Shown in pieces: positions 47,021 to 59,088 of a stretch of 64,000 nt of DNA (positions are counted from its first letter, which is position 1; every line of letters begins with the position of its first letter). The notes under the pieces are model-generated. The model did no database searches and was not told the origin of the DNA. It worked only from the letters and a program-made list of their open reading frames with translations. This DNA comes from Dermacentor variabilis (lineage: Eukaryota > Arthropoda > Arachnida > Ixodida > Ixodidae), in the NCBI RefSeq assembly GCF_050947875.1, contig NC_134568.1, positions 219,417,673-219,481,672 of the forward strand. The letters are read 5' to 3'. Made by a program: the position numbers and the translations under genes.

Positions 47021-48807
47021 GTAAGTTGCATTTTCTGCTGTGTCTTTGTATGTAATTTGTTGGGAGCTTTTGGGAATGGGAATTTGGTGGGAGGTACTGC
47101 AGTAGTTACCACTGGATAAGCTGAAGCCAGTGCAAAGGTCTGCAGTATGCCACTAAAGAACCACAGAACTTTGTTTTTTGCGATATTGTTAAAGAGATGA
47201 TTGCTATGTGTAATGCAGCGGTTAATGTTAGTTCATCTTCACTGTCATCTTGTGCGCCAAAGTGGCAGCACAGCAGGCTTATCTACGTTTTCTGAGCATG
47301 TTGGCAAAGCATTGCAAGCCTCTGATTTTGTAGAATGCTTGTCTATGGACACGATCAGGTGCTTCTGAACTACACAAAAAGCATTTCTTTATGCTGGCGT
47401 CCAGTGTCGAGCATTGCATGAATTCGGAGCCTTGTAGCACTGCGCCAACATGTTCATGAACTGCTGATAAGCCAAGCACTTGCCGTGACTAAGAGAGTGG
47501 AGGTCGTTTTTCTCTAACAACGCATTTCATTTTGCGTCGTTTACATTCATTGTGCAGAAAGACCAATCCAGGTGTTAATGGTGCCGCTCTGAGTCAATGA
47601 TGATCGAGGAAAAAAGTCCTTAACTGTGCACATGCAGCAGTTTATTGCAGCTGAATTTAGACAGTGCGAAATCATCCTTCTGCCTTGTACTGCAAGACAT
47701 GCGCTCTGATGTTCTGCTCTGTCCCTGCATGACCCTCAACTAAGGTGCAGCGCATTGTGTCTACAATCACAAGAGAGTGTGGGAGTCGGCAGCATTAGTA
47801 GAGTAATGGTAAAGCAGCAGCGGTTACGTGCAGGCAGGGCTGCCAACTTAGCAGTGTGTCATAAAGTTCTTTGAATAATGAAATGAGGGGAAAAAAATAA
47901 GGGAATCCTAGGGTCTCAATTTTTTGTTAGATAAAACCATATGAAGAAAAGGGATAATGAAGCCTGAGAATGGTTATCTTTAATTTAAATGCAGAAATAC
48001 AAGGTAAAGGGAGATGGAGGTGGACAAAAAGGCAACTTGCTGCTGTTAGGAGCCAAGCCCACATCTTCCACTTTTTGGGGGGGGGGGGGAGGGGGGTGAT
48101 AAAGTAGCACCATTCATTGTTAGCCTCCACCAGCTCCTCTCATGCACATTTCATTGAGGGCCACTAGGTTCAATGTCTGCATGTCCTCTCTACTCGCTGA
48201 AAAGTGAGCAAATCAGCCCAATGCAGTGATTGCGAAGTACACTGTGACTCTCTCACTGAAAGCTGAGTATATTAAGCATTCAAGGGAATAATAACAAGGT
48301 GAATGGGGCACTGTGTGTTACGAGAAGTGACAGTAGAGGTGCAATGTTATTCTGTGTCAAATACGGAAAAGCGCAGTGTCGGTGGGGCGTAGCATGCTCA
48401 CAACAAATGAGGAGACGGCGCATGCAGCTGGAGCTTTCCTGTAGACAGACTAGACAGCACTGCCAGTGCTGTTTGTTGAGAGGGAAAAGGCAGAGAGGGG
48501 AGACAGCGCTGTAGTAATTCTAGGGACTTTGGCACCGCCAGGTGGCCGACAGTTTGCAGGAGTTCGCAGTGCAAGCAGATGGCGGAAAGTATGGGGGTAT
48601 GTGTATTGTTTGAATGGGGAAGCCCTCTCTACTTTTCTCTCGGGAGCATTGCTGCTGCCATGAGGGGCAGTATACATTGGATGCGATAGTACATCCTGCA
48701 AGAGAGGACACAATCTGGCATCCATAAGACAATTTACGATTTTACTGGTTAGAGCTCAGAAAGCTGACTGGCGGTTTTGAAGGCTGTTGTGGCAGGAGAG
48801 AGTTTCT
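47021..48807. other. Intron, nothing recognised
   Basis: A run of G with one A lies at 48077-48097. Open frames at 47279-47479 and 48299-48725 match no family I know. Confidence 0.4.
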
Positions 48808-48821
48808 GTATTTATTTCTTT

Positions 48822-48876
<55 letters not shown>

Positions 48877-50720
48877 TGCAAGTACCTGCAGCTCCACAAG
48901 GGCATTATTGCAGGGGGAGACAATTCGAGGAAAATGAACATGTGACAAAAAGTTAAAACAACTTAGCACAGGTGGTAAAAGTAACAAAATATGCAACATC
49001 GATGAGTCATCTCAACAGCAAAACGGTCTTCAGTGAACTGCGGTGCCAAATTGCAACACAGAAATGGAAAGGGTACACTATCGCATGAAGCACAGTGCCA
49101 GCCAAATGATATAATGTAAACGGGATGATATTATACTACGGCAGACTGCGTGACAATAAAGACAGAAACTCTGAACACGTTTTACATTCACCAATGCTCT
49201 TGGGAAGCCTATTCCAGTGTGTGGAAGCATGCAGAAAGAATGAATTACGGTAGACATCAGTAAGACAGCGCATTTCAAGAACTTTCAGCTTGTGATCACA
49301 TCGTTTAGAGATGAAGTGGGGGGGGAAAATCTACAAGTTCTTATTTATTCCTGTGAGATCAGAGTAAATTCGGAAAAAAAAGTTCTAATTTTGCAGTTAA
49401 TCGACGGTGTGCTTGTGTTTTCCAACCAAGGTCCTCTTTAACTAATGTAATACTGCTACGGAAGTTATAATTACCAGAAACAAATCTTGCAGTGCAGTGC
49501 AGTTTTGGACGCTTTCAAGCTTTTCTATAAGTTTAGAGCTTTGAGGGTCCCATACCTGGAAAGTGTATTCGAGTACTGGACAAACATTTGTTATCTAAAG
49601 CAGTTCTTTTACTTTCTGGGGGGGCTTTATAAAAATTACGTCTAACAAGGTTTAGCATACGAGATTATTTTAAGGTTAAGTATTCAATATGTCTGTTCCA
49701 TGTTAAATTTTCTGAAGAATAGACCCCGAGGTATTTGTAGTGTTGAACCTTTTCAAGAAGTAGTCCGTCCAATTTATACTCTGATCTCACAGGAAAGCGT
49801 TTACAGGTGAATGACACTAGTTGACATTTAGCACTGTTCAAAGACATGCGCCACTTAGTGCACCAAGCATGAATTTTGTTTAGATCATTCTGCAAACTAC
49901 TAACATCACAATCATTTTCTACATTCCTGCATATGGCACAATCATCAACATATAACCTCACTTTGCATTCTAGATTGTGGACAATGTCATTCATAAAGAC
50001 TAAAAATAACAAAGGCCCCAGAACAGACCCTTGGGGCACGCCAGAGGTTACAGTGACAGGTGTTGATTTAGTGCCGTCTATTAAAGCATGCTGTGTTCGC
50101 CCAGACAAGTAATTTCTAATCCAATCTACTATTGCAGGGTGTATACCGAGACAGGATAACTTATGTAAAAGCAATGCATGAGAAACGGTGTCAAAAGCTT
50201 TCCGGAAATCCAAAAATATGCAGTCTACCTGAAATCCACGGTCGAAAGAGTAAAAGAGATCATGGGAGAACTCTACCAGTTGAGTTGTACTTGACAAGCC
50301 AGGCCTGAATCCATGTTGAACATTCGAAAGAAATTATTGCTTTGAAGGTGTTTCATCACAGTACTGTATATAATGTGTTCTTTTGTTTTGCAACATACAC
50401 ATGTTAGAGAAATAGACCTGTAGTTTTCAAGTACACTTTTGGGACCGTTATTATGAATAGGAACGATGTGGGCTACCTTCCACTCTTCAGGTAATGAAAT
50501 GGTATTTAATGATTTATTAAACAGAGCTACCAAAAAGTGCGCAAATTCTTGTGAGCAGGATTTTAATACCTGCGATGGAATGCCATCAGGACCGCCAGTC
50601 GATTTGTTGTTCAGATTGGAAATAAGCTTGGTATAGCTGTTGTAAGCAGGAATAAGCTGGTATAGAAACAATAAACCTTTTCTAGAAAGGTAGATGAGAA
50701 CTGCTCTGTTTGACACAGCA
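48808..50720 (-). mobile_element. CR1-like LINE, 5'-truncated, with (AAAT)n tail
   Basis: On the minus strand the element runs from about 50720 to a 3' tail of tandem AAAT (seen as TTTA repeats at 48820-48877). It contains the reverse transcriptase of a CR1/Jockey-type LINE with no RNase H. The 3' coding part (49660-49200) is eroded by stops. No endonuclease or ORF1 remains. Confidence 0.8.
49665..50716 (-). pseudogene. CR1-like reverse transcriptase remnant
   Basis: 50716-50273: RT N-terminal part, with STGGPDGIPSQVLKSC, FNKSLNTISLPEEWKVAHIV and NYRSISLTCVCCK. 50297-49665: palm and thumb, with FLDFRKAFDTVSHALL, SGVPQGSVLGPLLFLVFMND, LYVDDCAI, the active-site Asp pair, and YKYLGVYSSENLTWNRHI. 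The two pieces join by a frame change near 50285. The thumb and tail continue only as stop-riddled sequence. The domain order matches CR1 elements; the exact clade needs a tree. Confidence 0.85.
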
Positions 50721-51276
50721 CTGAGGCAGGCACCTGCCGATAGTGCTGAAAGACACTACAGAGAGCAGGTGCATGAGGCTTACTACACGTGGCTGCCGCA
50801 GTTCATAGAGAAGATGTGTGGGAACATTTGCAAGAGAATGACTTCTGCAGTGACGTCAAATGGGTGAGGGAAAAAGATTAGGACCACAAGGCTCATTTCA
50901 GCTGTGTGACACTCGGCAGTGCCTTGTTACTCTGACTTTCGGGCTGAAATGGCTAAGCGTGAGGTAGAAATGTAGTCTGTGAATGGGAGTCCTTTGTTCG
51001 AAAACAGGATGGGAGGGTCGCTTGCTCCTAGAGTTTTGTAAATAGTCCATTGTGCCATCGACTCCTAATGTCAGGACCACAATTCTTCACAACCAAACTT
51101 TAGAAGAAAATACGAAACAAGATTTCTTGATATCAGAACAATAGCTTCTACCAGGTGTAGAATAAACAATCATTGGTAATTCCCAGGTTAATACTGAAAA
51201 TGAGTGTTATAGCTGTTTGACCTTTGAGTGTGTTGTTCCATTTCATATCTCATCTACATACTCTTGTTGTTTGCAG
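50721..51276. other. Intron, nothing recognised
   Basis: No coding or repeat family identified. Ends with CTTGTTGTTTGCAG, acceptor of the next exon. Confidence 0.5.
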
Positions 51277-51381
51277 GCGGATAAAGAAAGTAGTGGATGC
51301 TTTCGGTGGTAACATGAACGTTGAGCTGCAGCAGCGTTCCATTGAATTTTCTTCACTGTTCTCCAAGTTCGATCACCTAAG
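51277..51381 (+). CDS. AP1G1: AP-1 gamma exon: RIKKVVDAFGGNMNVELQQR
   Basis: A 105-nt exon between TTGTTTGCAG and GTGTGT. Its first base completes the Pro codon, 34 codons follow, and two bases of an Arg codon are left. The product RIKKVVDAFGGNMNVELQQR then SIEFSSLFSKFDHLR matches human AP1G1 [20 protein letters not shown] and AVEYNALFKKYDHMR. This is the last conserved helical segment of the trunk. The donor GTGTGT is weaker than the others but matches the phase. Confidence 0.95.
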
Positions 51382-53032
51382 GTGTGTAACTTAATGCACT
51401 TCATTATACAGTAACATTTTGAATGGTTTAACTTCAAGTTCATACAATTTAGCATGCCAATGAGTAAGCATATAATAAAAAAAAATTGCATAGAGGAGGA
51501 TGTTCATGTTTTATCGCTTAACATTTACAGTTAGGTAATGGCAAAATTGTTTTTAATGGCTATCTAAATATTGCATTAATGAACCAATAAATATGTACAA
51601 GGGGTACAACATTATTTTGCATATGATTTGGCTTGTGTGTCCTTTATGTCAAAGTTGAGTCAAGCAAAAAAAAAAAAAAAAAAGGTTTACTATATTAATC
51701 TGTATGCATATTGGTTCGGAAAGCACCTGGGCTGTATGTATCTTAGTGCAGCGATCAAGGTGTGGAAAAGGAATCTTTTTCTCCCTCCAAAGGGAGGCGT
51801 TGTTACACTGTCTTTAGTGTTGTAAATTGGGAAATTTGAAGTACACAAACATGAAAATGTTCGCCTAGAGCTTTATTACAAATGTTCGTTGAATGCTGGA
51901 AAGTAATAGCTGAAAGTCCCTGATTTCTTCGCTACGGTTGGATGCGGGTCTGAATCTGTTCTTCCCTCACTTGGCAGCGGTTGCCAAAGAGTGCATGTGT
52001 GGAATGCTTAGCTGTGAGTCAACAGAGTTCTGTGCCTTGGCACTCTTAGAAATGGTGCATATCCATCACCCAGTAAACTCATCACAGTATGTGTCCACTC
52101 AGCAGCATAAATGCAGGATGCTGCAGAGCCATACCACATCATATTTTAAAGGTCTTGTAAAAAATTAAACAATTATGATACTCCCTAACGTGAAATTTGA
52201 ACACAGCTCTATACATGTTTTCATTTTGCAATATATTGAGGCAAATAATTTGAGAGAGACGATGTAGCAGAGTTGGCAATTGTCGAAAATCTGATCTGCA
52301 GGTCAAGCGCATTGCCTTTTGTACATGACTCGTCCAAGGTTCCAGTGTAATCGATGGTGCTGCATGGCTTCCAGAAAGTACTAGACAATTCGCATCGCGC
52401 ATGTGATCATATTACAAAACAATCGGAAACGACAGTCGAAACAATTGCTAACGAGACCAAACCAAGCCAACCAAACAAGCACGAGCGATAGCTGACGCGA
52501 GCAGACGATAGTACGAAAGGAGAAGTCTGGCTGAGACCAGTTAGACGCATTGAGCGATTGGGTAGGTCCGCATGACACCCATTTCCCGCATGCGCGTCAC
52601 TGAAGGGGGCCGCTGTCATTGGTCTCCGTCATTCACGGCTTGCATATTTAATATCCCGCTCTGTGTTTGCGCTTGCATATTCCGCTGTGCTCATTTGCTC
52701 GATTACGCCAACGCTCGTCGCAGGAACGGCCGCCTAAGAGCTGCACTCTAAAAGAAATAAAAATCCCATGAATTATGAGCAAATATAATGCACTAATGTT
52801 AGGATTATTTGATGTTTTCAACAAATTTAGGTATTTGTATTAACCTGAGGGAGGAATGGTTAACAAAGCATGTTTAAAGCACTGTTGCTCTGGTGAAGAG
52901 GAATGGGTGCGTGTAATAGAGTGCACCACAGAACCAAGCGGCGAAAGCTGTCCATTTTTCTATTTTGTGTAAGCGATAGAGCGACGTGTCGTCAAGCGTG
53001 ACTTGCGCTATAATAAGGGCTTTCACTCGCAG
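51382..53032. other. Intron, nothing recognised
   Basis: Shortest intron of the gene here. A 20-A run lies at 51665-51684. No family recognised. Ends CTTTCACTCGCAG, acceptor of the next exon. Confidence 0.5.
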
Positions 53033-53201
53033 AGGCAGCCTTTTGGAACGCATGCCTCCAATGGAGACCCGGTCTCTTGCTAGCTCAGCAGGGTTGGACA
53101 ATGGCCAGGCTCGTGAAGACGAGATTCTGCTTGATGACCAGGCCCCTAGGGATGCCCAGAACCCTCCATCCACAGTCATTGGTGCACCTCCTGTAGAATC
53201 G
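53033..53201 (+). CDS. AP1G1: AP-1 gamma exon: trunk end and hinge start (LLERMPPME)
   Basis: A 169-nt exon between CACTCGCAG and GTCAGT. The first base completes the Arg codon and 56 codons follow, ending in phase 0. It begins GSLLERMPPMETRSLASSAG, corresponding to human AP1G1 SALLERMPVMEK, the end of the trunk. It then enters the flexible hinge, rich in Asp, Glu, Pro and Gln and poorly conserved in sequence. Phase and the LLERMP motif support it. Confidence 0.92.
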
Positions 53202-54354
53202 GTCAGTGTCTTTGCACTGCAAATGTGTGTTTATGCACAAAATCTTTAAGTGTTAGCATGCTGTTGTTTCAATATGCATACCTTGAATAAGTCTTTCTGG
53301 GGGGGGGGGGGGCAGTATTGAACTACTGATAATGAAGCACATAAATGATGCAGCACAAAAGGAAGATCGCATCGATTTTGTATTAATATTTCGCCCGGGG
53401 CCAGGTTTTTGTCAGAGTTCTAATCTTTAGTCATGCTGTATTTCTTTTGTTCCGTACTTTCACTGGATCCAGAGAACTTGTTTGTCGTAATACAATACAC
53501 TTCCATTGATTCAACCCTGATGGCACCGAAGAAATTGAGTGAATTATGCGGCCGGTCAAATTAAATAAAATGCAAGAACATTTTAAAAGCGCACCACTGA
53601 TTCATTTAGCAGTATTTGCCCGATTCTGACACGCCCCCTGAATCAAACTTTTGTCCGTCCAGAGAAGAAAACTAACATAGAGATAACATTAAAGCTCCTA
53701 AACTAAGTAGCTTTAAGGGGGGAAGAATAATGGGGAGGGGAAGTGTCTCATCCTCTCTGGATCTACCTAATCAAAGTTGCACCGACGCTGTGCCTGCATG
53801 TGACCTACGTTGTTCACGGTTTGGCTTATCTTTAATTTTGAAGGTCATCATTGTTGACGAGGAGCGAACAGCCAAGTGATTCTCTCTTTTTTTTTTCTGC
53901 ACTGCTCAGCGCACCGTATTGCAGCGCATGCCGACATACAGCTACCGCTTTAAGCATCGAGTGCCATAAATGGTGTCTTCACATAAACGAAGTGTCGGAA
54001 GCATAAAAATGTGCATTTTTTTTTTTTTGTTGCTGACATATGTCACAAGTCACTTGTGCAGCCGAATGGTCTTTAATATGTATGCCTATTGCAACGCTTA
54101 GCATAAATGCCGACTTTGCCCGGCATGCAGTGGTGCCTCTCATGCGCATCGAAACACTTATTGTGCATTTTTATTACATAACCGACACAATGTGGTTGCA
54201 AACCAGCTTGTAACGAAACTGTGCCATTCTGACATTGACGTGCCTGAAGCTACAAAACATGCATGAATGTGCGCCCAGCATGTCCATCAAAATACAGTAT
54301 GAAAACTTGTTCATTCTGATTTCACGGTACCGAAAAAAAGAAATGTCTGAATTG
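53202..54354. other. Intron with possible Tigger-like left end
   Basis: A G run lies at 53299-53312. At 53491-53510, TACAATACACTTCCATTGA could be a degenerate Tigger-type left end whose partner would be AAGTTTTACTGTA at 56590-56602; the match is weak. Poly(T) tracts occur at 53888 and 54016. No coding. Confidence 0.35.
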
Positions 54355-56009
54355 CTGTATTTATTCGAATCTTGGCCGATAGTTTTTTTCAAATAATCAT
54401 GTTCCAAACTCTAGGGTCAGCTTAGATTCGAGGATTTAAAAAAAAATGTGCCAGTTTTTCATTGAAACTGCTAAATATGGTGCATAGCTAGCGCCATCTA
54501 GAAAAGTCAGTATCGCAGCCGCTACTAGCCGCGCCAGTAGCCAACCGTACACAAGCGAGGTCGCCATTTTAAGCTGTGTCGTGTCGGCCATATCGGTGTG
54601 CGGCGTGGTGTTACCGTGATGGCACCAAGCAGGAGATGCCACTACAGTGCCACTTTCAAGCGAAAAGTTGTGATAGCTGCAGAGGCATCGTTGAACCTTC
54701 AAGCTGGGCGGGACTTCGGCATCGACAAGAAAAGCATCCGTCGTTGGAGGGGACAATGACAGCAGCTTTTTCCGTGCGCCGCAACGAGGATGGCATTTAG
54801 CAGACCAAAGAAAGGCCGTCACCACGAAGTGGAGACAGTGTTGGCCGACTTTGTTTGGACGCAGAGAGCAGCTGCCGTTCCAGTGACAACAGAAGTGCTC
54901 CAAGCGAAGCTAGGGAACTTTTGAGGGAGCGAGGCCTAATGCCAAAGGATTTCAAAGCCAGTCGGGGCTGGCTTCAGAAATTCATGAAGCGCTTTGGCTG
55001 CAGCCTCCGACATCGCACTTCAATTACCCAGAAGCTGCCAAGTGATTTCGAAGAAAAACTGATAGCTTTTCAGCGCTACGTGCTGCGAAGGAGAGAATTG
55101 GCAGGCTACAACCTTGGGCAAATTGGCAACGCCGACCAGACGGCTGTGTATTTTGATATGCCAGTGGCGTACACTGTGAATGAAAAGGGTGCCACAGAGG
55201 TGAAGGTATGCTCTGTGGGCTACAAGAAGCAGTGCGCAACTATGATGCTGTGCTGCACAGCTGATGGACATAAACTTCCTCCCTATATGATATTTAAAAG
55301 GAAGACACTGCCTGCTCGAGAAACTTTCCCCAGAAATGTCATTGTGCGGGCAAATGAGGACGGGTGCAATGGTGGAAGAGTGGGTTAAGATTGTGTGGCG
55401 ACGGCGTCCAGGAGCCCTTTTGACAAAGAACTCGCTCCATGTCGTCAACTCTTACCGTGGGCACTTGACCGACAACGTGAAGGCTGCACTCGCCCAAGCG
55501 AACACGGACCTCGCTGTCATACCGGGTCGAACGATGGGCCAGTTGCAGCAACTTGATGTCTGCATCAACAAACCTTTCAAGGATCGTCTGCGGAAATATT
55601 ACACGGACTGGTTGACTGGCGAAGACCACATGCTAATGGCAACGGGCTGCATCAAAAGTGCATCGCTATCGCAGCTGCCGGGCTGGGTAGCTGCAGCGTG
55701 GGATGACATCCCAGGTACTTTGATCGTGCACGCCTTTAAAAAGTGCAGCATATCTAATGCGCTTGACGGTACCGAAGATGGTACCGTTTGAAGGTGACAG
55801 TGACAAGGAACACAGCGACGAGTCTAGCAGCGAGCTCTGCACATTCAGATTCAATAAATGCTGTTTGCATTTTGTGAACGCTGTGCTCGCTTTTTTTGTT
55901 CAGCCTACATTCGAGGTAATATATATATATATATATATATTTTGTTGGCTTCGGACTTTAGGGAGTCTGCTTAGAATCGGGGTCGGCCTAGATTCGAATA
56001 AGTACGGTA
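54355..56009 (+). mobile_element. Pogo-like DNA transposon (1.65 kb)
   Basis: Imperfect inverted termini: left CTGTATTTATTCGAATCTTG, right complement CCGTACTTATTCGAATCTAG. TA remains on the right side. The interior encodes a broken pogo-type transposase on the + strand, then AATAAA at 55853 and a (TA)n run at 55919-55940. Terminus similarity to MITE family A suggests that the MITEs depend on a relative of this element. Confidence 0.8.
54619..55791 (+). pseudogene. Pogo-like transposase with substituted catalytic residue
   Basis: Starts MAPSRRCHYSATFKRKVVIA with a psq-like helix-turn-helix (GRDFGIDKKSIRRWRG). A CENP-B-type module follows (AAVPVTTEVLQAK; DFKASRGWLQKFMKRFG), then the DDE core: IGNADQTAVYFDMP (first Asp), HVVNSYRGHLTD (second catalytic Asp expected at the Asn, codon 55447-55449) and QLQQLDVCINKPFKD (third). 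Later KKCSISNALDGTEDG is the conserved C-terminal segment. A stop follows WRGQ near 54757, and frames change near 54900 and 55370. It cannot produce an active enzyme even if the frame were intact, because of the Asp-to-Asn change. Confidence 0.85.
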
Positions 56010-56606
56010 AGCAAACGTTGAATTATCGAGGCCATCAAGAAAACACAAACAAATTCTCACTACATCAACACGCCTTTATTTACTGAATGAACCAGGAAAT
56101 CCTGTTCCTATTTTGCACAAAATTAGTGAAGAAGTTACAGTTCACGTCATCTTGTGACTGACTAGTGACGCTTTGCAGCATGGACCCGGTGTGCGTCTTC
56201 ATCCGAGACTGGCTTTTCAGTACAATGCGCACATCCCATTAATTTTTTCGCCAGTGAGCCAACTGGTTGTCCATTGCAAAATGCAGACGTAAAGGCTATA
56301 AAGGCACAAATAGGCATGAAGCATTTCGGCATTCCTGTCGTTTATTTTCTATTTCCATTGATAACTATGGCGATACAGACTGTTTCGTTTCGGATGGACG
56401 CACGCTTTGCTTTAGATTTCTTGCCTCGCACATTTTTCGTGCTCACGCTGAGCTCCGAGAGTTGTCTAAATTAACCTGTGTATGGCCAATACGTCCAAAT
56501 TTTTCATTGAACAACGCATATGCCTGCTGGGATCAAATGATGAGGCTGAATTATCAGATTTTCTAAATTAATGAGGCTTGAGTTAACCAAGTTTTACTGT
56601 ATGCTG
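56010..56606. other. Intron, nothing recognised
   Basis: May include the right part of the doubtful Tigger-like element starting near 53491. Open + frames at 56267-56566 match no family. Confidence 0.35.
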
Positions 56607-57162
56607 TTTAAAGGGCAACTCTGGCGATTTCTTGATGTCCAATGATGTTAATGAAATTTTGAATACCTATATGTTCTCTTTTGCATTCTGATTAATTGTG
56701 TCAAACTATATGGCTGCAAGTTATTTAGTTTTCCTGAAGATGAATCTTAAAAATTGGTTGCGTTCCGGACTCATGACTTTCTACTGGCCACCCTGTGTTT
56801 GCTACGTCAGAGTCTACACATCACTGTCGCTGAAATCGTTGCTTAAATCGCCGCTGTCTAGTTCAGAGACTCTGTAAAAGCTCCCTCTGTCAGCAGGAGA
56901 CATCATCAGCTTCGCTTCTTTGGTGTTAGCGCCACATGTACTGCATGTTTACGTTATGGTAGTGTAGGACCTGCCGTCATTCACTCATCGTGACTGCACA
57001 CGAAGCAGCTACCCGTTCCGGTTTTGGTATCTTGTTTATTGGTTATTTAAAATTATTGATGATGTTCTAAGCAAACCACCATACCGGTGACAGGACCGTC
57101 AATACCATTTGAAAATGACAATATCCTAACAAGGTTAAAAAACGCCGGAGTTGTCCTTTAAA
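56607..57162. mobile_element. MITE family D (about 556 bp)
   Basis: Left end TTTAAAGGGCAACTCTGGCG and right end CGCCGGAGTTGTCCTTTAAA form an inverted pair with few mismatches. No coding. A partial copy is at 42190-42487. A TTTAAA palindrome at both borders could include a target duplication, but its length cannot be fixed. Confidence 0.75.
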
Positions 57163-57700
57163 CGATAGATATCGTCAGTCGTTGGCAAGAAGAGTCGACC
57201 AAGCAGATGCCGCAAAATTCGGAAGTTGTTCTCAGCTTGCAGAACTTTAGGTTGACTCCCGCTCTCAAATTACAAACTGTGCTCATGAGCACGAATTAAA
57301 AGCGCTCAGTGCGGCCTCCTTGGGCCTGCAAATTGCACAGTGATGAGTCTTGTGCACCACTGCCTCATGGGGACCCTTGCTGCTCACAGGCTACCAAAGT
57401 GCAGGTCCAACATGCAATAGCTTCGTTAAATCCAAAATGCAATGCAAAATGTTTTTCTAAGTCGATAAATTGCTGAAGTGTGTGGGAAAAAGCAATGTGG
57501 GTTTGGATTTGTTCTGCTGCTTGCGGAACCCTACGATGCTGTTTGCAGAACCCTAAGGGGCTATTCGGAAATCTCCTGGGTTCTGGGGAACCCAGTTTGA
57601 GAACCCCTGTGCTACTGGATGGTACTAGTACTGTCCTGGAACTCACCAACAAATGGTATCGTCAGTGTGTCCTGCTGGATCATAATCCCGCGGTATAGAT
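57163..57700. other. Intron, nothing recognised
   Basis: Repeated short blocks TGCTGTTTGCAGAACCCTAAGG and TTGCGGAACCCTACG occur near 57525-57560. No protein family recognised. Confidence 0.4.
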
Positions 57701-58095
57701 CAAGCACGCTTCAACGATATCAGCTGTGCTGAGGTGTTGTTTAGCAGGTTTAGTGTTTACATTGAACTGCGGGAAATGTGTGCGTGGATTCTGAATGCAT
57801 GATGTGCGGTTTCATTCGAGAGTACCAAGCGCTTCAAGCTGACAGGCCTTGCAAGCATTTATTGGTGGCACAGATGACCACCTATTTTGGAAGAGTGAAG
57901 ATGAGGCAAGCTCGTCAAGCGACAAGAAGTCTGAATAAAAGTGATCATATTCTGTCACTAGCGGTTTAATTATTCTGCATAGCAGTTGAGAGTAGTTAAG
58001 GCTTTAGTGGGAAGCCGTAACTCCACCTCATGTAAGACCCGCATTCTAAAGAATCTGACAAAAGAAAGTGTGGGTTTTGTGGGAGTAAATACAGT
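57701..58095 (+). pseudogene. 3' fragment of a pogo-like transposon
   Basis: An acidic C-terminal tail WKSEDEASSSDKKSE followed by a stop lies at 57890-57930, like the tails of pogo/Tigger transposases. The right end GTGGGAGTAAATACAGTA near 58083-58095 resembles the terminus of the pogo-like family. The rest of the element is absent. Confidence 0.45.
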
Positions 58096-59088
58096 ACACT
58101 AGTCCCTCAACAGGAATGAGCCAGCAAAATTTCAGCCTCATTTGTACAGTAATAAAGTGGGAATTTGTATTTTAAATTGGCTGGTGGCGCCTTGGATAAA
58201 ATAAATGTACCCGGGACCACCAATTTGGAAGGGCACTCACAATGTGAGGAAAAGTAAATGGCTGCACTGTTGTAAAGGTCATTTTACTTTCTTTTTGATA
58301 AGCTCAAGCAGTGGCATCAAGAATCTGATAGGATGTGTGCAAAAATGATGAATGAAGTTAGAAGGAACAAATTCTGGGCAGTGGCTGCAAAGAACGTAAA
58401 CTTGACACTACTGGCACAGATAGTGTCACTTGACTACAACTTATCGCCACAGGAGGTTTCGTAGCGTCACCCGATTTCATGAGATATGCGGCTTCATGCC
58501 TTAAAACCAATTTCAACTGATATTTTTGGTTCATATTGTGCTGTAAGGTACCTTCGCTATGTATAGTGTGTAAATTTACACTTGTAAAATGATCCCAAAC
58601 AGAGTTTTTCGTTATAAAAGTTGTTAAAATATGTTGTTCTAAGCAGCAGTGCATGACCTTTCTGCACACACCAGATGAAGGGAAGACCTGCGAAGGCCAT
58701 CACAATGATCCCTACTTCATTCCAGACAAAGTGCCCCAATTGAATGTCCATTAGCACTCTCAGCAGGCATATGTGAAAGCACATCATGCATTGGAGAGTA
58801 CAGAGCAACACACTGAAGTTGTGCTTGCTGACACCATCTAATCAGCACCCCTAGCTACTGCTTCATTTCTAGGTGTTTCCCCTGCTGTTCTTTTTTAGTT
58901 ACGTATTTTGTGAGTCCTCTCATCACCATTAATCACAATATATAGGGCTGTTGCACACATTGAGTCTGTGTTTATGGCTGCATAGCTTATTGCCAGAATA
59001 CATTGTTGTTGGAGTTGCTGTTGACTTGCTGTTACTGTCTGATAAATCCTAAGAAGCGATGGTGCTTGATATGGCTTCTGTTTATCAG
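58096..59088. other. Intron, nothing recognised
   Basis: No repeat or coding family identified. Ends with TTCTGTTTATCAG, acceptor of the last exon seen. Confidence 0.5.

Noticed and set aside
48808..48880. (TTTA)n as an independent microsatellite
   Set aside because: It is the complementary view of the 3' tail of the minus-strand CR1-like LINE.
53491..56602. Possible Tigger-like element hosting the pogo-like insertion
   Set aside because: Terminal similarity is weak and no internal coding supports it; mentioned only as a possibility.
59059..59088. Extension of the last AP-1 gamma exon upstream to the ATG at 59059
   Set aside because: The frame is open, but the AG acceptor at 59087-59088 gives the correct phase and the upstream residues do not match the family.
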